Below are positions 27,838-37,459 of a stretch of 64,000 nucleotides of DNA, piece by piece (the first letter of the stretch is position 1; each line of letters opens with the position of its first letter). The DNA comes from Qipengyuania intermedia. GTDB lineage: Bacteria; Pseudomonadota; Alphaproteobacteria; Sphingomonadales; Sphingomonadaceae. The position numbers were made by a program, and so were the translations under genes. The notes under the pieces were generated by a model. That model made no database searches. It was not told the origin of the DNA and worked only from the letters and a program-made list of their open reading frames with translations. Location: the NCBI RefSeq assembly GCF_019711615.1, contig NZ_JAIGNS010000002.1, forward strand, positions 421,501-485,500, given 5' to 3'.

Positions 27838-27867
27838 GGGCCGCCGGAGACGATCCGGCGGCCCTTT
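27838..27867 (+). terminator. Intrinsic terminator after the S46 peptidase
   Basis: Perfect 11-bp stem GGGCCGCCGGA / TCCGGCGGCCC with loop GACGA, followed by TTTGTGTTTT, 27 bases past the stop codon. Confidence 0.88.
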
Positions 27868-27900
27868 GTGTTTTGCGCGATCGGGTATAGTCTGCGCCAC

Positions 27901-28137
27901 ATGAAGTGGGCCTTCATCGTCTTCACAGCGCTTTACGCCATCGCGCTCTTCCTGCTTGCCGTGGGCACCGTCGGCTGGTTCGGGCAGGAGCAGGACCCAC
28001 TGTCCGGCGTGTTCCTGATGCCGTTGGGCCTGCCATGGAACATCCTCGCCGACCGGCTGGGCCTGGTGGGACCGTGGGTCGCAATCCTTGCGCCTGCGAT
28101 CAACGCGGCCATCCTCTACTGGTTGTGGAAGCGCTGA
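27901..28137 (+). CDS. Small membrane protein, function unknown
   Basis: 78 residues: MKWAFIVFTALYAIALFLLAVGTVGWFG forms the first helix; PLSGVFLMPLGLPWNIL and PWVAILAPAINAAILYWLW make one or two more. No named family is recognised. ATG 27901 is chosen because upstream codons lie in the terminator of the preceding gene. It converges on the lipoprotein gene at 28144-28623, with only six bases between stops. Confidence 0.65.
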   Translation: MKWAFIVFTALYAIALFLLAVGTVGWFGQEQDPLSGVFLMPLGLPWNILADRLGLVGPWVAILAPAINAAILYWLWKR

Positions 28138-28143
28138 CCCGCT

Positions 28144-28623
28144 TCAGCCACCGGTGATAAGCGCGTCGACGAGGACATAGGTTTCGGGTCCGAATTTGAC
28201 CGTCACCTGGTCTCCATCACGCGTTGTAGTGAAATCCCAGCCTGCCGAACCGTCCGCCTGCGCACTGTCCGCGCCATAGGGTTCTGTGCCGTTGAAGAAG
28301 ATCGCACGCTTGCTACCATCCGGCTTGCTCACCTCGACGAGATGCGTGCCATCCTCGCCCCAGTTGCGCTTTACGCCCGCCTCGCAGCTCTGGGTGGGCG
28401 GTGCGTTGTCGAAGCCGCAGTCGAGAATGGTCGTGGCATTGTAATCGGTGCCTGCGACCATGGCATCGCCCTCGCCGTAAGCAGGGGTTGCGGCCTCTTC
28501 GGTCTGCGCGGCAGCATCCGTGTCGATAACCTCATTCGCCGGCTCCATCTCGTCGGTCGCCGCGCCGTCGCCGCACGCCGCGAGAGTGAGGGCAAGGGCG
28601 GATGTCAAAATGGCAATCCTCAT
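28144..28623 (-). CDS. Hypothetical lipoprotein
   Basis: 159 residues, lipobox LTLAAC with Cys17, then an acidic Ala/Glu/Asp/Thr-rich linker and a small globular part (TTILDCGFDNAPPTQSCEAGVKRNWGEDG...). Two Cys (in ILDCGF and SCEAGV) may form a disulfide. No family recognised. It follows another lipoprotein gene on the same strand after 24 bases, so the two are probably cotranscribed and both envelope-located. Confidence 0.7.
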   Translation of the reverse strand: MRIAILTSALALTLAACGDGAATDEMEPANEVIDTDAAAQTEEAATPAYGEGDAMVAGTDYNATTILDCGFDNAPPTQSCEAGVKRNWGEDGTHLVEVSKPDGSKRAIFFNGTEPYGADSAQADGSAGWDFTTTRDGDQVTVKFGPETYVLVDALITGG

Positions 28624-28647
28624 GCCGGATACTCCTTTGTAGTCGTG

Positions 28648-29268
28648 TCAGAGCGCGCCTTCGCTCCCGGTGTACATGACCTCACCGATGGTCCCGTCGC
28701 GATAGGCGAGGCAGCGCCAGGGTGCTTCGGCTCCCTGCACGTTCACGTATATCCCGATCGCCGCTTCGCTTTCTTCGATGCGGTTGGTCCCCAGAACGGG
28801 CGCCCCGACCGTGCTGGCGACTTTGTCGGCGCAGCGGCTCTCGAGACTGTTCGCGCCGCGGATCGGAACCTGCGCCGGGGCAGCGGCTTGCGTGGCAGCC
28901 GCCACCGGCCCGTTCTCGCCCATCGCTTCGCCCGTGCCTGCATTGGCATCGCCCATCGGCACGCTGACCAGGCGCACGCCTTCGACATTGCCGACGATGG
29001 TGCCGCCCAGCGCCTCGGCGGAGGCTTCGCTCGGGCAGCCGACCAGCATCGCGCTGTCGTCGAGATAGTTCGAGGTCGCCGCGCTTTCACCCAGCCTTTG
29101 GCAAGGATCGCCTGCATTGGGATAGCCATCGCCGAACGGGGCGAGGCTTTCGGGAATTACGGCAAGCTCTTCGGCAGGGGCGGCTTCGGCTTCCGGTTCG
29201 GAAGTGCTTTCACCGCATGCGACAAGGGCGAGCGCCGAAGCGCCCGCCACGATAGCCTTGAATTTCAT
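28648..29268 (-). CDS. Hypothetical lipoprotein
   Basis: 206 residues. Lipobox LALVAC with Cys18, acidic Ala/Glu/Pro linker, then a domain with [29 protein letters not shown] and LESRCADKV, containing four Cys likely paired in the periplasm. No catalytic motif is visible and no family is recognised. It lies between the His-rich protein gene and the second lipoprotein gene, all on the minus strand and closely spaced (16 and 24 bases), suggesting one transcript of three envelope proteins. Confidence 0.7.
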   Translation of the reverse strand: MKFKAIVAGASALALVACGESTSEPEAEAAPAEELAVIPESLAPFGDGYPNAGDPCQRLGESAATSNYLDDSAMLVGCPSEASAEALGGTIVGNVEGVRLVSVPMGDANAGTGEAMGENGPVAAATQAAAPAQVPIRGANSLESRCADKVASTVGAPVLGTNRIEESEAAIGIYVNVQGAEAPWRCLAYRDGTIGEVMYTGSEGAL

Positions 29269-29284
29269 CGCTCGTCCCCCTCGC

Positions 29285-30070
29285 TCAGCGGCACTTGGGA
29301 TGCTGGCCGATGTCGCGAATGTCGTAAAAGCGACCGTCTGCGATGGTCACCTGCACGCATTGGCGCGACTGCGGGCGCCACTGGATCGAATAGCGGGTAT
29401 TGCCGCTGGTGAAATTGTCGACCTGGCGGAAGCCACGGCTTTCGAGCTCGCTCATCCCGCCCGCTGCCCGCGCATCTTTAAGATCCGCGATCTGCGCTGT
29501 CTGACGGTAACCGCCATGACCCTGGTGGTGACTCAGATTGGCATTGCGCTCGCTCACGCCTGCGCTGTAGCCGCTGGAATAGGCGTCGGAGCGGTCGTAA
29601 TTGTGGTAGGATGCGTTGTGCAGCCCGTCCTGGTAGCCGCGCTCGTACTGGGCTTCGGCTTCGCGATCGTCATGGTGCTTGTCGTCTTCATGGTGATGCG
29701 ACTTGTGGCTGAGCAGCGCACCGAGGATCGCCGCGCCCGCCACTGCGGCGACTGCTGCGCCGGCATTGCCCTTGTGATGGCCGCAATCCTGGTCGCTTGC
29801 ATCTGTAATGCTTTCGACCCGCCCATTGTAGACTTCGACATTGACGCAGTCGTCGTCGGCCTCGTCCCACCAATAGCTGTAGACGTAGCCCATATCGTTC
29901 TTGTGGGTGGAGATATGCGCGAAGCCGCGCTCGCGCAGCTGGCCTTCGGCGTCGCGTCCGTAGGAGCCGTTGATGTAGGTTAGTTCACTGGCTTTCTCGG
30001 CCAGAACCGGAACGGCGGTCATGGCAGCCAGCGCGGTGCCGGCGACGAAGTGCTTCAGTCCAATAGTCAT
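29285..30070 (-). CDS. Secreted protein with duplicated domain and His-rich linker
   Basis: 261 residues with a signal peptide (about 1-25, ...PVLAEKA). Two related units: residues about 28-85 ([40 protein letters not shown]) and about 195-258 ([40 protein letters not shown]). Both share RGF, an aromatic strand, Cys-Val and an -GR-(V/F)-x-x-I ending. Between them is a short hydrophobic stretch ([19 protein letters not shown]) and a His/Asp/Tyr-rich linker ([15 protein letters not shown]). ATG 30070 is preferred; the upstream frame lacks a signal. No named family is known to me. Confidence 0.7.
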   Translation of the reverse strand: MTIGLKHFVAGTALAAMTAVPVLAEKASELTYINGSYGRDAEGQLRERGFAHISTHKNDMGYVYSYWWDEADDDCVNVEVYNGRVESITDASDQDCGHHKGNAGAAVAAVAGAAILGALLSHKSHHHEDDKHHDDREAEAQYERGYQDGLHNASYHNYDRSDAYSSGYSAGVSERNANLSHHQGHGGYRQTAQIADLKDARAAGGMSELESRGFRQVDNFTSGNTRYSIQWRPQSRQCVQVTIADGRFYDIRDIGQHPKCR

Positions 30071-30222
30071 GCGAGACCTCCCATTCGCCCCCGGACTGGG
30101 AGCAAAATCATCAGAAACGAATCGACCCGAAACTGTTGTTTTCGCGACCAACCTACCGCGAATGATGGCAGGAATGTGGCTCGCGCAGACATTCGTCGAG
30201 AACCTTACAGGCACCGCGCATG

Positions 30223-30255
30223 AAAAAGGGCCGCCGGATCGCTCCGACGGCCCTT
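30223..30255 (-). terminator. Intrinsic terminator of the 30280-30585 gene
   Basis: Read on the minus strand: stem GGGCCGTCGGA / TCCGGCGGCCC (one G.T/G.U pair) with loop GCGA, then TTTTT. It is 25 bases beyond the stop of the small gene and nearly the same sequence as the terminator at 27838-27867. Confidence 0.85.
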
Positions 30256-30279
30256 CCTTATTCTGGTCTGACGATGGGG

Positions 30280-30585
30280 TTAGCCCTGGCGTTCGCCTGT
30301 CAGCGCCATGTCGCCGAATGCGCCGGCGTTGACGGTGCCGGTCAGCTGGTCGCCATCGACCGTTGCATTGCAGTTCAGCGTCATCGGCATGGGGACGGTC
30401 ATGTCCATCTTCCAGCTCAGCGCATTGCCGTCGATGGTGCCGTCCTTGACGTCCATCGAGCCCATGCCGCCAGCCATCGAGCCGGTGAAGGTCTTGCCGT
30501 CATCGCCTGGAACGACGGTGAAGGTGCCCTTCTGGTCACCCATCGGGCTCTTGACGACGGTGTCATAAGTACCGGCTACGGACAT
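30280..30585 (-). CDS. Small hypothetical protein, beta-rich
   Basis: 101 residues, no signal peptide. Starts MSVAGTYDTVVKSPMGDQKGTFTVVP; alternating strands and Gly/Asp turns (GDDGKTFTGSMAGGMGSMDVKDGTIDGNALSW) suggest a small lipocalin-like or beta-sandwich fold. No known family named. A good AGGAGA ribosome-binding site lies just before ATG 30585. Flanked by its own terminator. Confidence 0.7.
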   Translation of the reverse strand: MSVAGTYDTVVKSPMGDQKGTFTVVPGDDGKTFTGSMAGGMGSMDVKDGTIDGNALSWKMDMTVPMPMTLNCNATVDGDQLTGTVNAGAFGDMALTGERQG

Positions 30586-30671
30586 GCATATTCTCCTTTT
30601 GCGTGACCCGCTGCTGCGGGCCGGATCTAGTGGTGATGACATCGGCGTTACTTACACCGATGTCAACAAGC

Positions 30672-33575
30672 TCATTCCTGCGGTTCGATCACCTCGACTT
30701 CGAGGCCGAGCGTGTCGAGCTGCGGGGCGACCACTTCGGCATCGCCTACTACGATATAGACGATATCACCCTCGTTTATGTTCCGCCGCGCTTCGAGGTC
30801 GAGCTGCGGTGCGGTGAGGGTGTTGTAGCGTGCCGCCAGCGTCTCGTAATAATCGTCCGGACGGTCGTAGCGCACGATGTTGACTAGCCCGCCGAGCACA
30901 TCGCCCGCAGTTTCGAACTGGCCGGGCAGTTCACGCATGTTGGAATTGACGATCCGCTCCAGTTCGTTGGGCTGGACGCCGCGCGCATCCACGAAATCGT
31001 TGATCTCGCGGCGGATCTCGCTGATCGAATCTCCGGTGCGGTCGGACTGGACCGGTGCGCGCACGCCATAGAAGACGCGGTCGAGCCCGCTCGCGATCTG
31101 GCTGCCCGCGCCATAGGACCAGCCCTTTTCCTCACGCAGGTTCATGTTGATCCGCGCAAGGAAGCCCCCGCCAAGCGCCTCGTTGGACGCGATCAGCGGG
31201 ATAAGATCGTCACGGCCGGTCAGGCCGAGCACCTGGCCGCCGTAAATGATCGACTGCGGCGAATTGGGGCGGTTGACCAGGATGATGCGCTGGCGCGGTT
31301 CGGGGATAGCGGCGCTGTAATTACGCTCTGGCCTGGCGGTGGCAGGGGCCTGCCAGTCGCCGAAGCTTGCCTCCAGCAGGCGCGTCACCTCGGCCAGCGA
31401 GGTATCCCCGACTACGAAGATGCGGGCATTGTCGGGACGGAGCCATGTATCGTGAAAGGTGCGCAGGTCGGCTTCGGTTATCGCTTCAAGTCGCGCCGCA
31501 GTACCGAGACCCGAACTGGGCAGGCCATAGGGGTGCGGTCCGAAAATCGTCCGGCGGCCGACGCGATCCGCGATGGAATTGGGGTTCTTCAGTTCCGACG
31601 ACAGCGCGTTCAGGAGCTGCGCACGTTCGCGCTCGATCACATTGGGACGCAGGCCCGGCTGGCGAATGGTTTCGGCCAGCAGTTCCAGCGACGGCGCGAG
31701 GTTCGGGGCCAGCGCCGCGAGCGAGAAGTTGGTGTAGTCGGCATCGAAGCCATTGTAGATATTCGCGCCGAGACGTTCCTGCGCGATCGCATAATCGGTC
31801 GCATCGAGACGCTCGGTCCCTTCGCCCATCGTGCTCAGCAGCAAGCGCTGCGTGCCCAGCGTGTCCGCATTTTCAGCGGCACGACCGGCATCGAATTCGA
31901 CGCGCACCGACACGGTCGGGACGGCATCGCGGTGCGCGAAATAGACTTCCATGCCGTTCGACAAGGTCGCGCGCTCGATATCCGGGAAGTCGAGACCTTG
32001 CAGCGGCTGGAGTTCCGGCAAGGTATCGCGATCGGCCTGCGCCTGCGTGGCGATCTGCGACAGGTCGCAGCTTTCCTCGGCGCAGTAATTCGCCTGTGCG
32101 ATATCCGCGATGGAATCGGGGCCGGTTACGGCGCCGCCGCGATCTTCGCCGCCTTCGGTGCGTTCGCCCGGGTTGAAGACGAGGTTGAAGACCGGGCGCG
32201 AGAGCCATTTGCGCGCCAGGGCATGGACCTGTTCCGGCGTTGCGGCGGCCATCTGGTCGAGCTGGCGTTGCACATAGCCGGGGTCGTTCGCGAATAGTTC
32301 GCCCGAGGCAAGCTGCGGGGCCTTGCCGCCGAAGCCGCCGACCGATTCAAGGCCGCGGATGACCCCGGCCATGGTCGAGACCTTGGCGCGCTGAAGCTCG
32401 TCTTCGGTCGGGCCGGTGGCGAGGAAATCGGCGATCTGCGCGTCGAGCTTGGCTGCTACTTCGTCCTGGTCCACGCCCGGCTTCACATCGGCCTGCACCA
32501 CGAAGATGCCGGCGTCTTCGAGCGTGTAATTGAAAGTGCTTACCGACACCGCGACCGGGTCTTCGCGTACCAGTGCGTTGTCGAGCCGCGAGCTCGACAG
32601 GCCGCCCAGCACCGCAGAGGCGAGGTTCATCGGGACCGATTCCGCAGAATTGGAACCGGGCACGGTCCACATGCGATAGAGGCGCGTGGTCGAAATCTGG
32701 TCGGTCGTGACCTTGGTCTTCTCTTCGGCCAGCGTGGGCACGTCGACGGCGGGGTGGACCACTTCAGGCCCGCGCTCGATATCGCCGAACCACTTCTGCA
32801 CCTTCTCGCGCGCGGTGGCCGTGTCGATATCGCCTGCCAGCACCAGCACAGCGTTGTTCGGCCCGTAGTGGTCGATGAACCAGTTGCGCACATCGTCCAT
32901 GGTCGCCGCATCGAGATCGGCCATCGAGCCGATGGTCGAGTGGTGATAGCGGTGCCCCTTGGGGAACAGGTTTTCGAAGATTTCGTAGCGCAGCAGGCCG
33001 AAGGGATTGTTGTCGCCCTGGCGCTTTTCGTTCTGGACGACGCCGCGCTGGTTATCGAGCTTCTCCTGCGTCACCGCATCGAGCAGGTGACCCATACGGT
33101 CGCTTTCCAGCATCAGTACGCGGTCGAGCGCGCCAGTCGGCACGGTCTGGAAATAGTTCGTGCGATCCGGATTTGTCGTCCCGTTCACATCGGTGCCGCC
33201 CATCTGCTGGATATATTCGAACCAGTCTTCGGGCGCGTTCTCGGTGCCATTGAACATGAGGTGTTCAAACAGGTGGGCAAAGCCGGTCTTGCCCTTGGGT
33301 TCGTGCTTGGAGCCGACGTCGTACCACACCGAAACGCCCACCAGCGGCGCCTTGCGGTCTTCGTGGACGACCACGGTCAGACCATTGTCGAGGATGAACT
33401 TGTCGTAAGGAATGTCGACTTCCGCCACCAGCTGCGAGAGCGGGGCGGGCTCGTAGCTGACGGCCTGCTGGGTGACGGCGGCATCGGTGGATGCGGTATC
33501 GACGGGTTCCTGCGAATAGGTCGAGCAGGCCGATACGGCGAGAGCGATGACGCTGGCGGAAATGATACGTTTCAT
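30672..33575 (-). CDS. M16-family zinc metallopeptidase, tandem-domain lipoprotein
   Basis: 967 residues. Lipobox AVSAC (Cys17), so membrane-anchored. Inverted zinc motif HxxEH at 101-105 (HLFEHLMF), in the first M16 domain, then a second, inactive-like M16 domain (VYFAHRDAVPTVSVRVEFDAG...). This is the pitrilysin/insulinase layout that closes around short peptides. The reading frame stays open upstream to 34199 inside the neighbour, but the signal and lipobox fix ATG 33575. Adjacent to a penicillin-acylase-type gene on the same strand. Confidence 0.92.
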   Translation of the reverse strand: MKRIISASVIALAVSACSTYSQEPVDTASTDAAVTQQAVSYEPAPLSQLVAEVDIPYDKFILDNGLTVVVHEDRKAPLVGVSVWYDVGSKHEPKGKTGFAHLFEHLMFNGTENAPEDWFEYIQQMGGTDVNGTTNPDRTNYFQTVPTGALDRVLMLESDRMGHLLDAVTQEKLDNQRGVVQNEKRQGDNNPFGLLRYEIFENLFPKGHRYHHSTIGSMADLDAATMDDVRNWFIDHYGPNNAVLVLAGDIDTATAREKVQKWFGDIERGPEVVHPAVDVPTLAEEKTKVTTDQISTTRLYRMWTVPGSNSAESVPMNLASAVLGGLSSSRLDNALVREDPVAVSVSTFNYTLEDAGIFVVQADVKPGVDQDEVAAKLDAQIADFLATGPTEDELQRAKVSTMAGVIRGLESVGGFGGKAPQLASGELFANDPGYVQRQLDQMAAATPEQVHALARKWLSRPVFNLVFNPGERTEGGEDRGGAVTGPDSIADIAQANYCAEESCDLSQIATQAQADRDTLPELQPLQGLDFPDIERATLSNGMEVYFAHRDAVPTVSVRVEFDAGRAAENADTLGTQRLLLSTMGEGTERLDATDYAIAQERLGANIYNGFDADYTNFSLAALAPNLAPSLELLAETIRQPGLRPNVIERERAQLLNALSSELKNPNSIADRVGRRTIFGPHPYGLPSSGLGTAARLEAITEADLRTFHDTWLRPDNARIFVVGDTSLAEVTRLLEASFGDWQAPATARPERNYSAAIPEPRQRIILVNRPNSPQSIIYGGQVLGLTGRDDLIPLIASNEALGGGFLARINMNLREEKGWSYGAGSQIASGLDRVFYGVRAPVQSDRTGDSISEIRREINDFVDARGVQPNELERIVNSNMRELPGQFETAGDVLGGLVNIVRYDRPDDYYETLAARYNTLTAPQLDLEARRNINEGDIVYIVVGDAEVVAPQLDTLGLEVEVIEPQE

Positions 33576-33616
33576 GGGGGCTCCGAAGGGTATACTTTTT
33601 TGAAGTGCCTGGACGC

Positions 33617-35812
33617 TCAGCGACCGTTTGTCACGGTCTTGCGGCTCTTCGCGTTTTTCAGCACATCTTCGCGCCAGAAATGGACCGGCTTCAACCGGTG
33701 CTGGACGAACAGCGTAGACTGATCGGCGTAATGCGGTGAATCGGGCCGCGTGGTGGCGGAACCGAAGGGCTGGATGGAGCGCGAGGACACTCGCTTGCCC
33801 GGCAGCCATTCGACCCACTGGATGAAGCTGTCGCCGTGGCGGACCGACAGCCTGCCGTCCTCGTCGACATCCCACAGCGTCGATGCGCGCAACGTGTCCG
33901 ATCCGCCGTCCAGAGGCAGGTCTACATCGCCCTGACGCAGGCGAAGCAGGTCGCCCATCGGCGGGTCGATCCGGCCGAAATGCGTTTCCAGATGGTCCAC
34001 CGATTTCACCAACTCGTCGCGTGCGCTGGGGCAGGCCTTGTTCTGGTACCGGCAGGACATGAACTCGCGGATCATCAGCAGGGCGAGGCTGTCGCCGCGC
34101 CCGATGTTGTCGGCGGTGAAATCCCACTCGAGCAGCAGCTTGCGGGCCTCGGCAAGGCGCGGCTCGTCCGACAGGTCGAGCGCTTCCAACTCGTCCCACA
34201 GGTCCGCAACGTAACCTTCACGCGCATAGCCGGTGTCGTACTTGATCTCTTCCAGCGTGGCGCGGTCGAGCCGGTCGGCTTCACTCAGCAGTTTCCAAGC
34301 CCTGCGCGAACGGTTGGTCTGCTTGAGTTCGACACCGAGTTCGGGCGCGAAGTCATCGGGCGAGAGATCGCTTCCCGCCCCCGCGGCGGTGTAGGGCGCG
34401 TTGTTGGCATTGTAGAGCCAGCCCGAGGCCGGGTTCAGGTAACGCGGCAATTCGCCGTATTCGACCGGACCGCTCCAGACGAGCGCCGGATCGCTTCCGT
34501 CCAGCACGGTCCGCCAGTTCGGCCCCTCGCTACGGTCGGGCAGGGCGGCATTGTAGACATAGGCGATATTGCCGGTCTTGTCGGCGTAGATGAAGTTGGT
34601 CGAAGGAATGTCCATCCGCGCAAGGATGCCCTCCCACTCTTCCAGCGTTTCGGCCTTGTTGAGGCGGTAATAGGCATCGAGCTGGCCCAGATTGTCGATC
34701 CCGCCATAGCGGAAGGCGAAATAGCCATTGTCGTTCTTGATGACCGGCCCGTGGACGCTGCGCAGCACCTCGCGCTGGATCGGCAGGACGAGCGGGCCGA
34801 GCCGCACGGGCAGGGTCACCGTCTTGCGCTCGAGCTCGCGCCATTCCTCGCCGAAGCGATAGCGATTGCCATCTGCGTCCATTTCCAGCTGGTAGACGTC
34901 GATCATGTCGGGGGTGTTGACCGTATTGGTCCAGCCCAGATCGCGGTTGTGGCCGAGGAAGGGGAAGGGCGAGCCGGGGAAATTGGCCCCGGCATAGTGC
35001 CAGCCCTCGCCGCTTTCCACGACGAGTTCGTACCACGCCACGCCGCCGCGCCAGGGCTGGTGGCTGTTCGAGACGAGGATGGTGGGTCCGCCCGATTTCT
35101 CCGGCGTGACGGCAAAGGCGTTCGACCCGCTCATCCCGTTGTCCTTGCCCAAGGGAGACATCGCTACCTCTTGCGAGGGCAGTGCGGTATCGACGGTATC
35201 AGTGGAACGCGGGAAGCCCGGAATGTCGGGACCGTATTCGCGGCGCAGCGGCTCGCCGGTCACCAGCGGCTCGATCACGCCGTTGAGGCCGAAGAAGAAC
35301 GGCTGGCGCAGCGCGAAACCTGCCGCCACGTCCTCGCCCTCGACCGGAAACAGATTGCCGAGCTTCAGCTCGTCCGGATTGTCTTCCGCGAACTGGTTCA
35401 GCCCTGCCGCATAGGCATCGAACAGCGCGCGGGTGTCTTCGGGCAGGTTCGGATAGTGGCGCTCTGCCGTGCCGCGCGCATCGAGCAGGTGGTAGACATA
35501 ATCGATTGCCGCGCCGTCCTGGCCGGCGATCGCGCCATAGCGGCCCCGGGCCATGGCGATCACGTCCTGCAAGGTCGAGAAATCGTCTTCCGAATGGGCG
35601 ATGGCGACGCCGTAAGCGACGTCCGCATCCGTATCGCCATAGATATGCGGCACGCCGAATTCGTCGCGAATGATCTCTGCGGTGTAGGTGCGCTGCGGCT
35701 CGACGACATCGTCGCGCTCTGCCCACAGCGGTTCCCAGGTTGCCAGCGCGACGAATGCGACAAGCACGAGCAACAAAAGGGCGAAACCTATGCGCCCGAA
35801 CCATTTGGTCAT
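33617..35812 (-). CDS. Penicillin acylase (S45) family N-terminal nucleophile hydrolase
   Basis: 731 residues with an N-terminal export helix (about 8-26). The precursor splits before the nucleophile Ser: GMSGSNAFAV, Ser230 after Gly229, as in PvdQ and other S45 acylases (GSNA motif). Landmarks: IIRDEFGVPHIYGDTDADVAYGVAIAHSEDDF at the alpha-chain start and GHNRDLGWTNTVNTPDMIDVYQ in the beta chain. Members hydrolyse acyl amides such as penicillins and acyl-homoserine lactones; this substrate is unknown. Follows the M16 gene's upstream side with 41 bases between. Confidence 0.92.
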   Translation of the reverse strand: MTKWFGRIGFALLLLVLVAFVALATWEPLWAERDDVVEPQRTYTAEIIRDEFGVPHIYGDTDADVAYGVAIAHSEDDFSTLQDVIAMARGRYGAIAGQDGAAIDYVYHLLDARGTAERHYPNLPEDTRALFDAYAAGLNQFAEDNPDELKLGNLFPVEGEDVAAGFALRQPFFFGLNGVIEPLVTGEPLRREYGPDIPGFPRSTDTVDTALPSQEVAMSPLGKDNGMSGSNAFAVTPEKSGGPTILVSNSHQPWRGGVAWYELVVESGEGWHYAGANFPGSPFPFLGHNRDLGWTNTVNTPDMIDVYQLEMDADGNRYRFGEEWRELERKTVTLPVRLGPLVLPIQREVLRSVHGPVIKNDNGYFAFRYGGIDNLGQLDAYYRLNKAETLEEWEGILARMDIPSTNFIYADKTGNIAYVYNAALPDRSEGPNWRTVLDGSDPALVWSGPVEYGELPRYLNPASGWLYNANNAPYTAAGAGSDLSPDDFAPELGVELKQTNRSRRAWKLLSEADRLDRATLEEIKYDTGYAREGYVADLWDELEALDLSDEPRLAEARKLLLEWDFTADNIGRGDSLALLMIREFMSCRYQNKACPSARDELVKSVDHLETHFGRIDPPMGDLLRLRQGDVDLPLDGGSDTLRASTLWDVDEDGRLSVRHGDSFIQWVEWLPGKRVSSRSIQPFGSATTRPDSPHYADQSTLFVQHRLKPVHFWREDVLKNAKSRKTVTNGR

Positions 35813-35931
35813 GAAATCCAGTCCTCTCTCGCAACCGACCTAGCGTCGTGCGACGAGCGGTGCAATCGGTCTGGGCAAAACCTCTCGCGGCCTATTCCGC
35901 TTTGGGGATTCGGCTGTCTAGCCATGTGCGT

Positions 35932-37380
35932 GTGACTGCCAACATCACCATCGGCCATGAAACGTCCGGCAAGCCGGTCGAGTTCGATATCGAGGAGCTT
36001 CTCGCGACCCGCCTGCTCGTCCAGGGCAATTCGGGAAGTGGCAAGTCGCACCTTCTGCGCCGCCTGCTTGAGGAAAGCGCGGGGATGGTGCAGCAGGTGG
36101 TGATCGATCCGGAAGGCGATTTTCCCAGCCTCGCGGAAGAATTCGGCCATGTGGTCATCGACGGGGCGGCCTATTCCCCGCCCGAGATAGAAGCGCTGGC
36201 TCGCCGCATCCGCGAGCACCGCGCTAGCGTGGTGCTCGACCTGGACGGGCTGGAGGTGGAACAGCAGATCCGCTGCGCGGCCCAGTTCCTGACCGCACTG
36301 TTCGATGCCCCGCGCGAGCATTGGTATCCTGCGCTGGTCGTGGTGGACGAAGCGCAGATGTTCGCGCCTGCCGCAGCAGGCGAGATGGCCGAAGACACGC
36401 GCCGCATGACCCTGTCGGCGATGACGAACCTGATGTGCCGCGGGCGCAAGCGCGGGCTGGCGGGAATCGTCGCCACGCAGCGACTGGCCAAGCTGGCAAA
36501 GAATGTCGCGGCAGAAGCGTCGAACTTCCTGATGGGCCGCACCTTCCTCGATATCGACATGGTCCGCGCGGCCGACCTGTTAGGCATGGAGCGCCGGCAG
36601 GCGGAACGTATCCGCGAACTGGAGCGCGGACATTTCCTCGCGCTGGGACCGGCGATCACGCGGCTGCCGGTCGCCTGCAAGATCGGCCCGGTAAAGACCG
36701 GCCACCAGGCACGCAGCGAAGGGCTGATGGCGCTTCCCGATACGGCGCCGGAAGATATGGCCGACTTGTTGACGCGCGATCTTGCCAGCGATGTCGCCAA
36801 GGCTCCGCCGCCTCCTGCTCCTCCGCCCGCACCGCGTCTGGAGGAAATCGAGGACAGCATCGCCCATGCCGAGGAGCGGCAGGTCGAAGCGCCGGCGGAG
36901 AAGCCCGATACCTCTGCCGTCGCGCAGCGGATCGAGGAACTGATCGGCGAGCTTGCGGGCGAAGAGGGCATCGCCTTCCAGTCGGCCAGTGCGCAATACC
37001 AGACTTTCCTCACCCGTTGCCGCCGCGAACGGCTGATCGGGCCGATGCCGGACATGCACGCCTTCCGCCGCCGCTTTGCTATCGCAGGCGCAGGCCTTGC
37101 CGATCTCGGTGAGGATTTGCAGGCGCGGATCATGCGCCTCGCAAGCGCGGTGGACGAAGATTTGCTGGGACCCTTCCTGGTGATCGCCAAAGCGGCCCAT
37201 GCGGGCGAAACGCAGGTCGACGAGGACGAACTGGCGCGCGCCTACGGCACCAGTTCTCCCGGACGCATCCGCCGCCTGCTCGACCACCTCGAACGGCAGG
37301 GCCTGATCGTCGTGCGCGAGGATTTCGGCGGCGGCCGCACGGTGATGGTGCCGGGCCTCGAAGGCGTGAGCGCCGAATAA
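35932..37380 (+). CDS. HerA-like ATP-binding protein with C-terminal winged helix
   Basis: About 482 residues. Walker A GNSGSGKS (about 32-39), IDPEGDF, Walker B ALVVVDEAQMF (about 136-146), and a sensor region GIVATQRLAKLAKNVAAEASNFLMGRTFLD typical of HerA/DUF87 ATPases. A Pro-rich hinge (PPPPAPPPAP) leads to a C-terminal domain with a winged-helix (SPGRIRRLLDHLERQGLIVVRED). It lacks the N-terminal HAS barrel of the HerA-like protein at 4873. GTG 35932 is favoured over 35848; GTG 35926 is also possible. Divergent from the acylase gene. Confidence 0.82.
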   Translation: MTANITIGHETSGKPVEFDIEELLATRLLVQGNSGSGKSHLLRRLLEESAGMVQQVVIDPEGDFPSLAEEFGHVVIDGAAYSPPEIEALARRIREHRASVVLDLDGLEVEQQIRCAAQFLTALFDAPREHWYPALVVVDEAQMFAPAAAGEMAEDTRRMTLSAMTNLMCRGRKRGLAGIVATQRLAKLAKNVAAEASNFLMGRTFLDIDMVRAADLLGMERRQAERIRELERGHFLALGPAITRLPVACKIGPVKTGHQARSEGLMALPDTAPEDMADLLTRDLASDVAKAPPPPAPPPAPRLEEIEDSIAHAEERQVEAPAEKPDTSAVAQRIEELIGELAGEEGIAFQSASAQYQTFLTRCRRERLIGPMPDMHAFRRRFAIAGAGLADLGEDLQARIMRLASAVDEDLLGPFLVIAKAAHAGETQVDEDELARAYGTSSPGRIRRLLDHLERQGLIVVREDFGGGRTVMVPGLEGVSAE

Positions 37381-37459
37381 ATTTCGCCTTGCCTCTCGCC
37401 AAGCGCGCAGGCACCCCTATATCCGACTAACACACCTCGCATATTTTTGCGGGGGAGGT

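Noticed and set aside
30672-34199. A 1175-codon open frame on the minus strand
   Set aside because: Only the part from 33575 codes for the M16 peptidase, which begins with a lipoprotein signal. The upstream 208 codons overlap the acylase gene and lack any family pattern.
37388-37422. CTTG ... CCTATAT as the clpB heat-shock promoter
   Set aside because: Spacing of 24 bases between the elements is too long; the pair at 37460-37487 has correct spacing and better position.
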